DNA of 64,000 bases from the NCBI GenBank assembly GCA_014529385.2, contig CM043963.1:1246001-1310000 (forward strand). The letters are read 5' to 3'. Below, piece after piece: positions 1 to 11,248 of the stretch. The DNA comes from Adiantum capillus-veneris (taxonomy: Eukaryota; Streptophyta; Polypodiopsida; Polypodiales; Pteridaceae). The position numbers and the translations under genes were made by a program. The notes beneath the pieces were generated by a model. The model saw nothing but the letters and a program-made list of their open reading frames with translations, had not been told where the DNA came from and ran no database searches. Positions within the stretch are counted from its first letter, which is position 1; each line of letters starts with the position of its first letter.

Positions 1-250
1 TTATATATGCTCAACTCTTGCAGCTTGAGCATAAGCCTAATAACTATGACTCTTAGCACAAAGTTTAATATGACTTGAAGCTTTGGGACCAACACTTTGC
101 TCATTTTTTGGCTCAATAGTCCACTCTGACTATGCTAAATAGTGTTTTTTTGCACCCTAGTGACTTGACTTTTCACATTCTTGAGCTTACTACAAACATT
201 TCTTCAGGTAAAAGTAAGCTTGAATCCTTAAAAAGAGGATTTTTTAAGGA

Positions 251-1097
251 TCAAGTTGGCATTGAATATTTCTTTTGCCATACCTGTTTTATCTTGGAAT
301 CTGTAGCTTTGTTGGTTGAGTTGTCCTTCTTTGACTGTGAAGACTCCATTATCTGTTTGGTTCTCCAATTAGGCTTATTGATACAAGTCTTTGATGTTGT
401 TGTAGATACGAGTCTTTGATGTTGTTGTAGGCCTTTGTTCACTGTCGGCATTTGGATTTTGACTAGGAGCATTGGAAGACTTTAGGAATCCAAACCTCTC
501 CATTACCTTCATAGGTTCTTTGATGACTTTGATTGGCACTATGTCTTGTTGAGCTATTGAGATCTTCATGCTCTTCTGTTGTAGTTGTAATGGGTTTTTG
601 GTTGACTGGTTGCCAGATCTTTGTATAGACTTTGTATAATCTGGCAGCAGCAAGCTAACACGGACACCATGTTTTGGAGTTCTCCTTGTAAAACAATTAT
701 TATTTTGATAAATCGAGAATATTGTAACTCCTATTTTCTTGGTAAACTTTGTAATTAATGAGCCGGGACTACAAGCTTCCAGATTGTATCAACCAATCAA
801 TTCCCAGCTTTGGTAAAACTCTAGATTATTAGCTTTGACCACCAACTAAACCTGGGCTCCATGACGGTTAGTCTTGAAAAAAGAGAGTATATGCTTATAA
901 CGCATTGTCATTCCGGTTTCCGAGTGAGTCGAGTAAAAAGACATTTCGGATGTTGAATCTAAAAAAGCATCTGAGACTTCTTCAGGAATTGTGTGCAAGG
1001 AATTGCCTTGATTCACTCTTTCTTCGGTGGATACTCTACTTGTGGTTTCTTCGAATAGGCCTTGATTTCCTAGTACACGACCAGATCTAAGGTTCAT
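251..1097 (-). pseudogene. Gag N-terminal remnants of a minus-strand Ty3/gypsy element
   Basis: The minus strand carries an 83-residue reading frame (1097-846) starting MNLRSGRVLG, a basic N-terminal motif common in plant gypsy Gag proteins. A 92-residue piece in the same frame (653-375) and a shifted piece (472-251) follow. No Retrotrans_gag core or zinc knuckle is visible before the window edge, and the stretch between the two in-frame pieces has several stops. The position fits the coding start of the element whose tRNA-Asp primer site is at 3020-3042, about 1.9 kb upstream on the same strand. The element runs off the left edge. The assignment rests on one short motif and on position, so it is tentative. 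Confidence 0.35.
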
Positions 1098-1466
1098 ATA
1101 GACTTATGAAGCCCTGGATAGAGTACTCACCTTGGATTGACTTGCCGTCAATTTCCACTTGATTCAATTGCAACTTTCTGTCAAGTCACTGATTCCCCAT
1201 CTGCAACCTGATTCCCGTACAAAATTAATCAAATTAGTTTTTTTTCTATAAGGACAGTAGAGCTCTTGAGAACACTCGTGATTGGTCTCTGTGTATCACT
1301 TCAAAGCGTGCTATGGAAGTCAAAATTTGACTTTCAGATTTAGCTTTAGCAAAATCAAAGGTCTAATTTGCAACCTATAAACTGAGTGTATCTGTACCAA
1401 TTTTGATCCGATTGAACCCAAAACTGTCATGTGGCTTTATATTATGCTTGTCTCTGGATAGCAAAA

Positions 1467-2480
1467 GCAAATAATCGCAATTATTTAGTTCTGTGAAGTT
1501 TTTGCACTTTTTGGATTGGTTTGGCAAGTATACAACTTGTTAAAGCCCTTGGTCAAGTTTCAATAAGTTTGGACAAAATTTGATCAAGTTTACCAACTGT
1601 TCCGTGTCCGCAGACTTTGATTTCAAAAATCTAGTTTAAGTCTCACTCTTGTGGTCCAAATTTCACCAAAATTGATTTGTGGGGTCTACTTGATGTGCTT
1701 GACCTTGTGGTATACTCAAATTTGCAAAATCATCAAGTTTTGAAGCAGATGTAAATAATCGCGATTATTTACTCCTGATAAATTTTTGTAAATTTTTGCC
1801 CCAACTTTGACATAGATCTATTTAGCACCTTAAGTTAAGGTCACTAGCCAAGTTTCATCAAGTTTGGACAATTTTGGTCAAATGGTCATCAATTATCGGT
1901 TCGCAGACTAACTTTGCAATTTTAGTCACAATTTTCAATCCAACGATTCAAATCTTACCAAATTTCATTTGTGGGCTTATTACAACATGATAAAGCTAGT
2001 GGTATGCCAATGTGATAAAAAAAGTTCAAAAACAAGGCAGATGTAAATAAACGCAACTATTTATATTTGATAATTTTTTGCAAATTTTTGGTCAACTGCG
2101 TATGTACACATGTTTATCACATCAATATAAGCCTATGGATCAATTTTCAACAAGTTTGGATAAATTTTTTCTTAATTTACAAGCAAGATTCAAAAAGTCA
2201 GTACAAACTTTAGTTTTTACCCAGTTTAGTGATCCAAATCTTTTGGGTCTTTACAAAAGTTGTTTGTACACATGCAATGAGTCAATGGTATGAACCTTGG
2301 CCAATTTAGAGCAGAAAGTTAATAATCGTGATTATTAACTTGAGGCTTGAAATGAACACTTTTTTGCCATTTTCTCAAAGACAGTCTTTTTATGATGTCT
2401 TTTAAGCCTATAAATCAAGTCAAAACTTAATTTGGCCTAAAATGTCAAGAAAAAGTAAATAATCTGAGTTTTGGTCAACT
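1467..2480. repeat. Array of diverged ~285-bp repeats, each with a palindrome around CGCG
   Basis: Palindromic cores lie at 1467-1488, 1751-1772, 2043-2064 and 2318-2339, with a half copy near 2456, so the spacing is 284, 292 and 275 bp. The copy at 1751 is a perfect 22-bp palindrome (half-site GTAAATAATCG). Flanking text is recognisably shared between units: 'agtttcatcaagtttggac' type sequence mid-unit and GCAGAT just before two of the cores. The array lies in the leader between the tRNA-Asp primer site and the gag traces of the minus-strand element. Units look roughly 60% alike by eye; the palindrome is the best-kept part. A related half copy is at 3377-3394. Confidence 0.7.
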
Positions 2481-3019
2481 TCTTGAAACTTTTACTTCAA
2501 AATGTTGCTGAGCTTACCCACTGGTCCGGACAACTCTTAGGCTTACTCTCTAATCGGATTGAGTGGATTCGAGTCTTTTCAAGCTATTCCTAGCCGTAGA
2601 CTTGAAATTCTGCAACTTTCAATAACAACTCACACTCGATTTTTTTTCTAAAAAAAAGAGAGAGCAATGTTTTGAAATCCACCTCGGATCCTACTTACCC
2701 TACTCCTAGTTTCTCATGCAATGGGGTTGTGGAAAGTGATCACAAACACTCCTTTTCTTGTGTTTTTTATGTTTTTCAGAGTCTTGATCTTAAGACTTGT
2801 CTCTTCTACCAATCATTCTCCAAATCCTAATCTAAATCTACAATCCTACAGTCCTAAAGGTACTCAGCAAGTACGATTACTTCCAACTACCTCTACAAAG
2901 CAAAAGATGACAATCTTATGCTATGCGGTTTCTAAAAGAAAGTTTTGAACTCTAGGCGAACCTAAAGGAAGTTAAGGACAACTACACAATACGCTCGTGT
3001 TTTTCCTTAGTTAGGTCTC

Positions 3020-3042
3020 TTCGATCCCCCGCAACGGCGCCA
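3020..3042 (-). other. tRNA-Asp primer-binding site of a minus-strand LTR retrotransposon
   Basis: On the plus strand this reads as the 3' end of plant tRNA-Asp (TTCGATCCCC then GCAACGGCGCCA, one base off the usual GGCAACGG). The minus strand therefore holds TGGCGCCGTTGC, the primer site used by many plant gypsy elements. Two bases further on, at 3045, the plus strand begins TGTGGG, which is the CA terminus of an LTR read on the minus strand. This fixes the element's direction (leftward) and its LTR boundary. It is not a tRNA gene: no D arm or anticodon arm lies upstream. Confidence 0.75.
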
Positions 3043-3044
3043 AA

Positions 3045-3700
3045 TGTGGGACGCATTTCTAACCTCACCATCCTATCTTATTGCAGTATTAGCAAGAACC
3101 ACAATTAATTTGTCAAACCATGGGACGAAGCTGACTCAACTAGTGCATAGAGGCTACAAGAGGTTGTAAATCTCTCGAAAAACAACTAAAAACTCGCATC
3201 TAACTCAAGCTACACTCAAGTGACTGAAATCACCAAAAGCCAATCGCTCATCGGCAAGCAAATCACATCCGTTACAGCATCAAATGACATCCAAACATAA
3301 CAAAACTTTTAGGACAAGTTTATAAGACCTAAGCACACATGCCTATGGCCTCAAATCCCACTTTAGGTCAAGTTTCAAAATCGCGATTATTAACAACATG
3401 GGGTTTTTGACCTAGACGTTTTCGACCCAGAATGCATATAAATTCTTAGCAATGATGCCCCAATACCCCGCCTATGCTTAGTTTTTGATTTAAAAGTGTA
3501 AATTCCTAGTTATGATGAAATTAGGCCGTGGGTAGGCCGCGGGTCGGCGACGCCAAAAGCTACGAAATACTGTAAAGGGCTTACGTCAATGCGTAGAGCT
3601 CTTACCTGCGGTTGCAATGCAACGAATGCATTCGCAATGTGACAACCAGAGAGGGAGTAGGAAGCGTGAGAAGGAGAGAAGTGAGTGCCGTTAGCTCACG
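3045..3700 (-). mobile_element. Probable 5' LTR of the minus-strand gypsy element (outer end unresolved)
   Basis: The inner boundary is set by the tRNA-Asp primer site directly to the left and the terminal CA (minus strand) at 3045. The outer end should lie before ~3745, where coding sequence of the plus-strand gypsy element begins. No ORF here looks real; the two ~70-80-residue frames near 3600-3850 are shadows of each other on opposite strands. A half copy of the palindromic repeat (AATCGCGATTATT) sits at 3377-3394. No second LTR copy exists in the window to confirm the outer edge. Confidence 0.4.
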
Positions 3701-3745
3701 CTGTGTATTTCTTATCCAAAAACTTATAAAAAACTTACAAAAAAC

Positions 3746-5760
3746 GAGGAGTATGCTATTCGCATTCATGACCATGGTATTGAGTTCAAAGAAGAGGTTA
3801 GGGCAAACAACGAAGGAAAAATGTACATAGATCAAAACAGAACTCAATATGTACAAGTCGAAAATCCTGATGTGGTAGACAAATGGGGGTAAGAAGTAAA
3901 CACCATAATCCCAAATATGTCAGCAAAAGAAGGACCACCAACTTTAGAATTTGAAGGATACAATCAAGTAGATTGGAAGCCTTTGCAATGGCTTAGTACG
4001 GATAATCCTAGGATCGGAGTCTATTGTTGGGAAGATAGAAACATAAAAGATCTTTTGTGGACTTTTGATGCCAAACCAGGACAATTAACGACCATGAAGA
4101 TCATCTATATCTTCAAGATCAAAGATAAGGGATCTGCAGATCTACCAACTTACCTGTTTAGGGATTGTTATAACAACAACTTCGTTATGATGACTCTTGA
4201 GGAGGTAGAACAAACCAAATACCAGGGGTATTCCATAAGGGATTGGATCTTGGGGCAAGGACCAGAAACAACTCCAAGAGACAAACATCGTGAGAGATCA
4301 TCTGAGAATAATGTGAAGAAACCAAAAACCACCTCATGACACTAAGGCCAATCCAGGGCTACATGAGTCACTATTTCCAACAGAGGTTTGAAGGACTCAG
4401 AATAGGACCAACTCCCAGAAGACCTGGAGTTGACCAAATAGACGTGTCAGACCAACTGATTTTCACAAATGGGTCAGAAAATACAATGGATCAGGGGATC
4501 CATATGACCACTTAGCAAGCTTTAAGCAAGTGCTAAGAGCAGAGCGTATATTCGATTTCCATACTCAATTTGAGGGGTTTGGAATGACATTAAGAATGAA
4601 AAGCTTTGACATGGTTCCAAAACATTCCACCAAGGTCAATGATGGACTTGAACACATTAGCTCAAGGATTTGTAGCTGCTTGTTACAAAAAGGAGATTAA
4701 ACATAATACGGTAGCTCAAATCTACAGCTTTAAACAGAAACATGGTCAATATGTTAGGGATTGTGCAACTCGAATGAAACAATACATTGCCAGATGCCCA
4801 GAGATGGAGATACCTGCAGAAGAACAACTTCTATCCTTATTTCTGGAGAGACTGCTAAACAAAGAACTTCATGCTATACTCTATAGTAAAAAGCATACAA
4901 CCCTAGAAGCGTCTGTGTCTGATGCTATTGACATAGCAGACAATTGTGAGATCTTCAATGAAGAGGATGTCCCTAAGGATAACCAAAGTGAGAAGACAAC
5001 ATCCACAAAACCAACACAAGTGGGAACGGCTGCTGCGGTACCACTCTCAACCATAGAAGATATGCTAAAAAGGATGAACGACATGATGAACAATATGCAA
5101 AAAGCGCCTATGAGAGGACGAGGACAAGGGATACCTCCACACGAACAACCAATTAGGCCACAAAAATGGTGTGCAATCGAGGGTAAATGGACCAACCATG
5201 AAACCCACGAGTGCTACTTCAGACCCAAGTATGATCGGAATGTTCAATACGTGTCCATGAGGCCCCAGGGACCACCCATGTACATGTACCAACGTAATAT
5301 GGCCCAAGCTCAAAGACCACCAATGGGTATGGAAAGACCTCAACCTGTGTGGGGACAAAAACCTCCATATCTAGGATATAATGCAGTTCCTGTAAAGTAC
5401 ATGCACTCGGAAGGAGTCATAGATGAACAAGCATTAGTGCCTGTTACACCCTATGAGGAGCCTAGTCCATCTACAGTAATGGTAGAAGGAGATTGGTATA
5501 GTCCACATCCACCACCAATGGAAGAAACCATGGCTTATGCTCCACCAGAGCTCGCACCAATGTATTATGTAGCTAATCAAGGTGTCAGACCTCCCATGGG
5601 AAGACCCATGATGAAGCCCATAACAGGAAACTGTCATAAATGTGGTGCTGATGACCACTGAAAGAAGGAGTGTCTAGAGCTTAACAAAAACCTCAAACCA
5701 ATTGAAGCCTATTGCATACAATGTTGCAAAAAGTGAGGACACTTTCTGGAAGATTGTCCT
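3746..5760 (+). pseudogene. Ty3/gypsy gag, decayed (element 1)
   Basis: Capsid-type Gag of a plus-strand gypsy element. Coding-like sequence starts around 3746 without a convincing start, so the 5' end is probably truncated. The 3917-4339 frame shifts to another frame near 4600. From there 351 residues run to 5661, including a Retrotrans_gag core (about 4610-4980), a Pro/Met-rich stretch (about 5100-5600) and a zinc knuckle. In the knuckle (C-x2-C, then H) a TGA follows ADDH where a residue such as tryptophan is expected. A second knuckle (5713-5757, CIQCC...GHFLEDC) also carries a stop. At least two frameshifts and several stops are present, so the gene is dead. Protease, RT and integrase of the same element follow on the same strand. 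Confidence 0.8.
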
Positions 5761-6008
5761 AAGAATCCTTTGAACAAGGGAAAAACTGTGGTAAACGTAA
5801 TCCAAGTGATGCCTAGTAGCTCATCAGAGAGCGAACCGATTGTTCCAATAAAGGTAATCACTAGAGCCTAGGCAAAGAAAAAGAAACACAACTCCTTTGA
5901 TGATTCGGAGAACACAAAAGTTTCTTCTCAAAGAATCAAAAGGAGCAGAAGAAAAAGATATGAGATGAGAAAAAAAAATAACGGGGTGAAAACGAAGAGA
6001 AAGCAAAA

Positions 6009-6500
6009 ATGCTAGCCCAAGACAAGTTGAAAGAAACTGGCAGTGAATTCAAGCAAACAACCGTGAAATCTGGAGGATCCATTCTGGTTGATAAAATTTT
6101 TGAGCCTGTTAATGCTGCCTTGGAAGCTTACCAAGAAGGACTTAAAGCAGGCCAAAACATGGAAAACAAATGGGAAAACTATCCATCTCCAGACATGGAA
6201 GCAGCAAAGCTGGAAGCTTATCAAAACTTGGTAAGAATCACGCAAGAAATGCTGGATAAACAAAAACCCAAGCTTGAAAGTATTGCAAAACTTGAAAAGC
6301 TTGCGATAGAAGAAACGAAAGCGAAATCCGATGTGGTGGCAGAACCCCACCTTGAAACACATGAACCAGAGCTTATAGTGCCGGACAGTGAAGATGCCTT
6401 GGACGGAATCCCATTCGTAGAGGAAGACTGGCCAGGACACTTATGGGAAAAGGTGAGAGAGATCAATGATGGGAGCCTAACTAAAAGTCAGCTCCTATAG
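6009..6500 (+). pseudogene. Gag-to-protease linker ORF of gypsy element 1
   Basis: A 163-residue open frame rich in Glu, Lys and Ala, with heptad-like spacing (for example LEAYQNLVRITQEMLDKQKPKLESIAKLEKLA) that suggests a coiled coil. It has no recognisable enzyme motif. It lies between the two zinc knuckles of Gag and the protease, where plant gypsy polyproteins often have a variable, weakly conserved linker. I see no independent promoter or start context. Most likely it is a segment of the original Gag-Pol polyprotein separated by point mutations, not a gene of its own. Confidence 0.5.
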
Positions 6501-6624
6501 AGGAAGTCTAGTTGGATAACCTACCATCTGATATGAACATGGATTTACAATCCTTGCACGGGAATTGCAGATCGGAAGCTTCAGGAATATCTAAACCATT
6601 GACATTAAAACATTACCTTCTTAC

Positions 6625-7638
6625 TTGGGAGATAAGGTTGAAGATGAATCCATCGTGTGCAAGACCACTCAAGTAAAAAGAGCCAAACAGACCCTAGAAG
6701 TAGACAACATTCATTCAATCATGTCTACACCCATCCAATGCACTCTTACTTTGGAAGAACTGTTGAAACTCAGGCCATACTTATGGAACAATTTACAGAA
6801 AACCCTAGAGAAGGTGGGGATAACGGGATTAATCTCTAAGAATTTGGGAAAATTGAAAAATGAAATAGAAAACAAAGAGATTCAATCAATTCCTATGAAC
6901 AAGGTTGGAGAATATCATGAAGGGGAAGAAGAAAACACTACCCTCCCAGTGAAATATAATGACATTGAAACCATGGCAATAGTGGATAGTGGAGTTGGCA
7001 TAGCCATAGACACTAAAGCAGTATGGGAATCCTGGGGACAACTAACCATTAGAAAAGCACGAATGAAATTGCAGTTGGTTGACGGACACATTGAGAGACC
7101 ACTAGGGCTACTTGAAAAAGTGATAGTCAACTCCTGTGGAATTGAATATCAACACACTTTTTCCATAGTAGACTTTGGAAAAAAACGCAACTATGAAATC
7201 ATATTCGGAAGACCTTTCATGCGACAGGTACAACTTATCCAAGATTGGGGAAACAACTATCTATACTTGAAGTAGGTGGGATCTATAACAAGAGTCAATC
7301 TAAAAGATCACACTTATAGAGATGTCTTGAAAATATCCATCCAAGAGTTTGATTCAGTCTCTTCGGCTGAAACTAAACTCCCATCCTGGTTAAACAAAGA
7401 CACTCCTATTTGGATGTGCGGAGCTTCTAAAAATGGAAGCTTAAGACAAGAGGAATGTATCCTAGAAAGGGACTGTACAGATGAAGCCTACATACCTGAG
7501 CCCTTTCCAGAGCATTTATTCGAACCATTTGAGTGGACTCAAATTTTAGCGACAATGGATGTATGTGTGAATACGTCTATGCCTACTCAATTTTGCAATG
7601 AGGATAGCTACGGCATAATTTCCATCCAAATGATGTGA
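6625..7638 (+). pseudogene. Retropepsin-like aspartic protease of gypsy element 1
   Basis: Aspartic protease of the Gag-Pol polyprotein, which would cleave the polyprotein in the virus-like particle. Around 6940-7275 the frame shows the flap-to-core layout of plant gypsy proteases: MAIVDSG (catalytic D-S-G rather than D-T-G), a hydrophobic strand IEYQHTFSIVDF, then IIFGRPFM and a terminal WGNNYLYL. A TAG at 7273-7275 interrupts the frame, which continues in phase for another 120 residues (7276-7638), a region without a recognised motif that leads toward the reverse transcriptase. The DSG triad is intact, but the polyprotein around it is broken. Confidence 0.75.
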
Positions 7639-8334
7639 GTCTTCAACATTGAAAACAAAGATGAGAAAACCAAGGACTTGATGAAATCTCAACAAGTCTT
7701 TTCTGACCTCTATTACGATGCAACTGATGAGTTAGATGAACACTCAGCTACCTTAGAAGATTCAGGGTCAGAAAAAGAGCATACGAGAGCTTAGTTACTC
7801 TTAAAGGGAGGGGAGGAAAAGTTTTTTGACTTTCCAAACCATAAATCAAAACGACAAAATGGTATAGACGAAAGAGAGACACCAATAATGTGAAAACACG
7901 ACCTATGCCACCAGTCTCTAGTAAAACACAATTCCTGATGCAAATAGATGCTAATGATTGTGTCAAGGACAAAATAACTGGCGGATATCCTTCAAACAGA
8001 AACTCAGAAATGTCTCAAACATCGAGAGAAGCAAGGAAGGGTACTCAAGAAAAATCTTAGAATAAAAAACCACTCACGACCAGAGTCAAGCGGAAAAAGA
8101 AATATCAAGAGTTGAAAAAAGCTCTAAAGGAGATATACACAACCGAAATAGAAACCACAGAAGAGGATGGTAAGGATGTAATGCATGTTCCATCCCATTA
8201 CAAAAAGTATACTTTCCAAGATTAGAAAATCATAATTGAACAACTTGTTAGGGAACTACGAAAACAAGGTGAGTCTTACGAAGGACCTGAAAATGCTAAA
8301 AAGGTAGACTTGGCTTGAACCAGGAGAAGAGTTT

Positions 8335-9088
8335 AGACTTGCTTACATTGCAAAGGACCTAACAGAAGAAGAAGAAAAGCTTTTGCTAAGATTGTAAAAG
8401 GAATACCGGGATATCTTTGCTTGGTCTTACAAGGATCTCAAGGATGTTGATCCAGAAATCTGTCAACATACTATACCCATGAGAGATGATGCAAAACCAA
8501 GTAGACAGAGACCATACACTTATAACGAAACATTTGCCAGGAAGATTAAAGAAGAGATTGAAAAACTAAAGGAAGCTCAATTCATTTACAAAATTGAACA
8601 CACAGATTGGGTGTCTCCAATTGTGGTAGTGCCTAAGAAAATGGAAAATTACAAGTGTGTGTTAATCTCAAAAAAGTGAATGCAGCCACCATTAGAGACA
8701 ACTTTCCTCTTCCGATAACTGAGCATGTTTTAGAATGAGTGGCAGGAATACAATCAACTTTTGGTTGACCCAAAAGATCAACATAAACTGCTTTTGCAAC
8801 AAAAGGGGGTATATTTGCCTATTGGGTTATGCCATTTGGGTTAACTAATGCTCCAGCCACATTTCAGAGATTGATGAGCCATGCTTTCAAAGAGTATCTT
8901 CGGAAATTCTTAGAAGTATACATGGATGATCTATGCGTGCATTTGTCAATCCGGGATGATCATTTTGAACACCTCAAAAAGATATTCGAGAAATATAGAC
9001 TTTATAGGATTTGCTTAAACCCTGAAAAGTGCACATTCATGGGAAGACAAGGGAAAATTCTTGGACATACGTGTCTAAAAATGGCATA
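8335..9088 (+). pseudogene. Reverse transcriptase of gypsy element 1
   Basis: RNA-dependent DNA polymerase domain. In order: FAWSYKDL and the palm start HTIPM (about 8415-8480); WVSPIVVVPKK (about 8610-8640); PLPIT (about 8710); MPFGLTNAPATFQ (8829 on); and the catalytic box EVYMDD (about 8910), with both aspartates intact. Frameshifts fall near 8680 and 8750 and several stops are visible, so the protein is not producible as one chain. Sequence order and motif wording place it in the Ty3/gypsy superfamily. The same strand continues directly into RNase H. Confidence 0.88.
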
Positions 9089-9680
9089 GCTACCGATATT
9101 GAGAAGATTCATGTCATTGCTGATTTGTCTAGACCAACAACAGTCAAGGGGGTACAAGCCTTCATGGGACATTGTGGATATTACCGACGGTTCATCTACA
9201 TGTACGCTATAATTGCAAAACCCATGTATAGCTTGATTACGAACTTTGAATGGACCAAGGCATGTGAAGAATCCTTCATGAAGCTTAAGCAAGCTATCAC
9301 CTCAGCTCCAATATTGAAAGCACCAGATTGGGATAAGGTATTCCACGTACATGTAGATGCTTCAAATGTTGCTATTGGTTCTATACTAGCCCAACCAGGA
9401 GATGGGAAAATTGACTTTTCTATTTCTTATGCTAGCCGATAATTGAACATGGAAAAAAAGAATTACACCACCATCAAAAGAGAAGGACTAAAAATGATCT
9501 ATGCCGTTAAAAAGTATAGGCATTACCTATTAGCCAACAAGTTCGTGTTCTTTGCTTTGTTATATATGGTCAACAAGCCATGCAGCACATGGAGAATAGT
9601 GAGATGGTTCATCATTCTTCTCGAATTTGATTTCACTGTGGTTGTAAAAAAAGGCACTACACATCAATGAGCAGATCATT
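9089..9680 (+). pseudogene. RNase H domain of gypsy element 1
   Basis: The RT connection domain gives way to an RNase H fold of the Ty3 type: FHVHVDASNVAIGSILAQ (about 9340-9390) carries the first catalytic Asp, followed by ISYASR, a stop, then NMEKKNYTTIKREGLKMIYAVKKYRHYL (9443-9530) with the second acidic position, and VVKKGTTHQ before another stop at 9668. The reading frame is shared across 9029-9670 apart from these stops. This domain removes the RNA template after cDNA synthesis. It is dead as a chain, but the motifs are well kept. Confidence 0.82.
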
Positions 9681-9754
9681 TGTCAAGGATTGTTTCAGGG
9701 GAATCACCTAAAGGGGTAGACGATGATCTACCAGATGCCTATTTGTTCTCCGTG

Positions 9755-10618
9755 GAAATGATACCTAGATGGTTGGAAAACATTGTGTATTGATGACAAT
9801 AGCTCAAATGGATTCACAAATACCACTTCCTATCACAATTGATTTAATCAAGAAATTGGCTATGTATCAATTACTAGCTGGAAGGCTATATAAAAGAAAT
9901 CGAGACGAGATATTTATTTTATGCATTAACCCTAAAGAAAAGGAACAATACCTAAGTCAAGCAAATGTTACCATAGTAGGACTTCACTTTGTGGAAGACC
10001 AAATTATGCAACAAATCTTAAGACTTGGAGTATTTTGGCCAACTATGAGGAGAGATGTTAGATCTTTTGTAAAAGATTTTCCTCAATGTCAAAAACAACC
10101 AACCATTCCTCATGTAACATTGTTTCAAATGTCACCTGTTCCAAAGTGGAGTAATTATCTGGTTACTTACTTATCGAGTAGAACATTTCCTGAGGATATG
10201 AGTAAACGCCGTCAAAGAGCAATTGAAATTGAAGCAAGGGACTATGCTCTTATTGGGAACCAATTGTATTGGAGAGGGAAAGATATTGACTACCAATAGA
10301 GATATTCATTGATCGGGGAACTCATTTCCTCAATGAGGTAATAGAGTATTTGCTTAATGATTTTATGGTCATTCATAACAAATCAGCTCCCTATCACCCA
10401 CAAGCAAACGGACAAGCTGAGCATACGAATAAAATTCTTAGCTCGGTACTGACCAAAGTGGTTAGTTCAGGAAGGATAGATTGGGAAATGAATCTTCATG
10501 CTGCTCTATGGGCTTATAGAGTTTCATTCAAAACAGCTCTAAATGATACACCCTTTAACCTTGTTTGTGGTCTTGATGCCATATTGCCAATAGAATTTCT
10601 ATTGCCGACATTAAAGTA
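9755..10618 (+). pseudogene. Integrase of gypsy element 1, with duplicated linker and truncated core
   Basis: The N-terminal zinc-binding region is recognisable (GLHFVEDQIMQQILRLGVFWPTMRRDV...CQKQP, about 9980-10100), with one expected Cys replaced by Phe. Instead of the first part of the catalytic core there follows a second copy of the preceding linker (about 10140-10290; compare the W..I..YL......LLAGRLYKR region at 9765-9910). Core sequence resumes at 10302 with IDRGTHF, HPQANGQAEHTNK and the downstream helices. The second Asp and the Glu of the DDE triad are visible; the segment holding the first Asp is missing. This looks like a deletion or recombination between two related elements. 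Confidence 0.8.
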
Positions 10619-10639
10619 GCACAGAATCTTGAGTGAATT

Positions 10640-11020
10640 GGACATGAATTGTCAGGAAGACTTGAAGATTTGGAAAAGCTAGACGAGCAAAGGCTAACCA
10701 CTATAGCTCATATCTATGCACAAAAGCGGAAACAAAAACAGTTTTTTGATTCCCACTTAATTAGAAAAATCTTCAAAAAAGGGGACTTAGTTTTAATCTA
10801 TTCCCTTGAGCAGCACATTCCAAAGTTTAAGAAAAAGGAAAATGGACCATTTATCATTGAAGATGTATCTCCAAGTGGAGCTGTAAAATTGTCCACCCTA
10901 GATGGTGAACCAATGGCTAATTGGATTAGTGGATGTCGGTTAAAGAAATACAAATTGCCACTAACCAATGAATTGTTAGAGAGAATGCATGCAGCAAAAC
11001 AAAGGAAGATCAAGCGATAG
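10640..11020 (+). pseudogene. Integrase C-terminal domain of gypsy element 1
   Basis: A 123-residue frame in the position and with the wording of plant gypsy integrase tails: AHIYAQKRKQKQFFDSH, GDLVLIYS, KFKKKENGPFIIEDVSPSGAVKLSTLDGEP and GCRLKKY. This small beta-barrel-type module binds DNA and follows the core. The frame is open from 10649 and ends at 11020. A stop and a frame change separate it from the core at 10618. No chromodomain motif is visible, which argues against the chromovirus branch. Confidence 0.78.
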
Positions 11021-11087
11021 CCGGTTATAGATGAAGCCCAAGAGGAAGCTAGACTTCGGGTACTCAAGCGTAAAGTTGCTCTCAAGA

Positions 11088-11174
11088 ATCAACAGATACC
11101 GATTCCCATCAACAAATACCGATTCCCATCAACAGATACCGATTTCCATCAACAGATACCGATTCCCATCAACA
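11088..11174 (+). repeat. 20-bp minisatellite, four tandem copies
   Basis: Four consecutive units of 20 bp (ATCAACAGATACCGATTCCC) start at 11088, 11108, 11128 and 11148, with two single-base differences (an A for G in unit 2, a T for C in unit 3), followed by a 7-base partial unit. Twenty is not a multiple of three, so the array would shift frame from unit to unit. It sits between the integrase tail and the second protease-like region. There are no spacers, so it is not CRISPR-like. Confidence 0.9.
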
Positions 11175-11248
11175 CTTTGAAACTAGATGATCGACAATGA
11201 AAATTACCTAAAGACGCAGTTTCAACAGATGACGACTGGTGAGATGGA

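Noticed and set aside
3020-3042. A tRNA-Asp gene fragment on the plus strand
   Set aside because: Only the last 23 bases of tRNA-Asp are present, placed two bases from an LTR terminus on the opposite strand. This is the primer-binding site complement, not a tRNA gene.
6012-6440. 142-residue minus-strand frame
   Set aside because: Antisense shadow of the gypsy linker ORF; rich in Phe and Cys, as expected from reversed Lys/Glu-rich coding sequence.
9002-9292. 96-residue minus-strand frame over RT and RNase H
   Set aside because: Antisense shadow of well-supported plus-strand gypsy pol.
11088-11174. CRISPR-like repeat
   Set aside because: The units are directly adjacent with no spacers, in a plant retroelement. 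It is an ordinary minisatellite.
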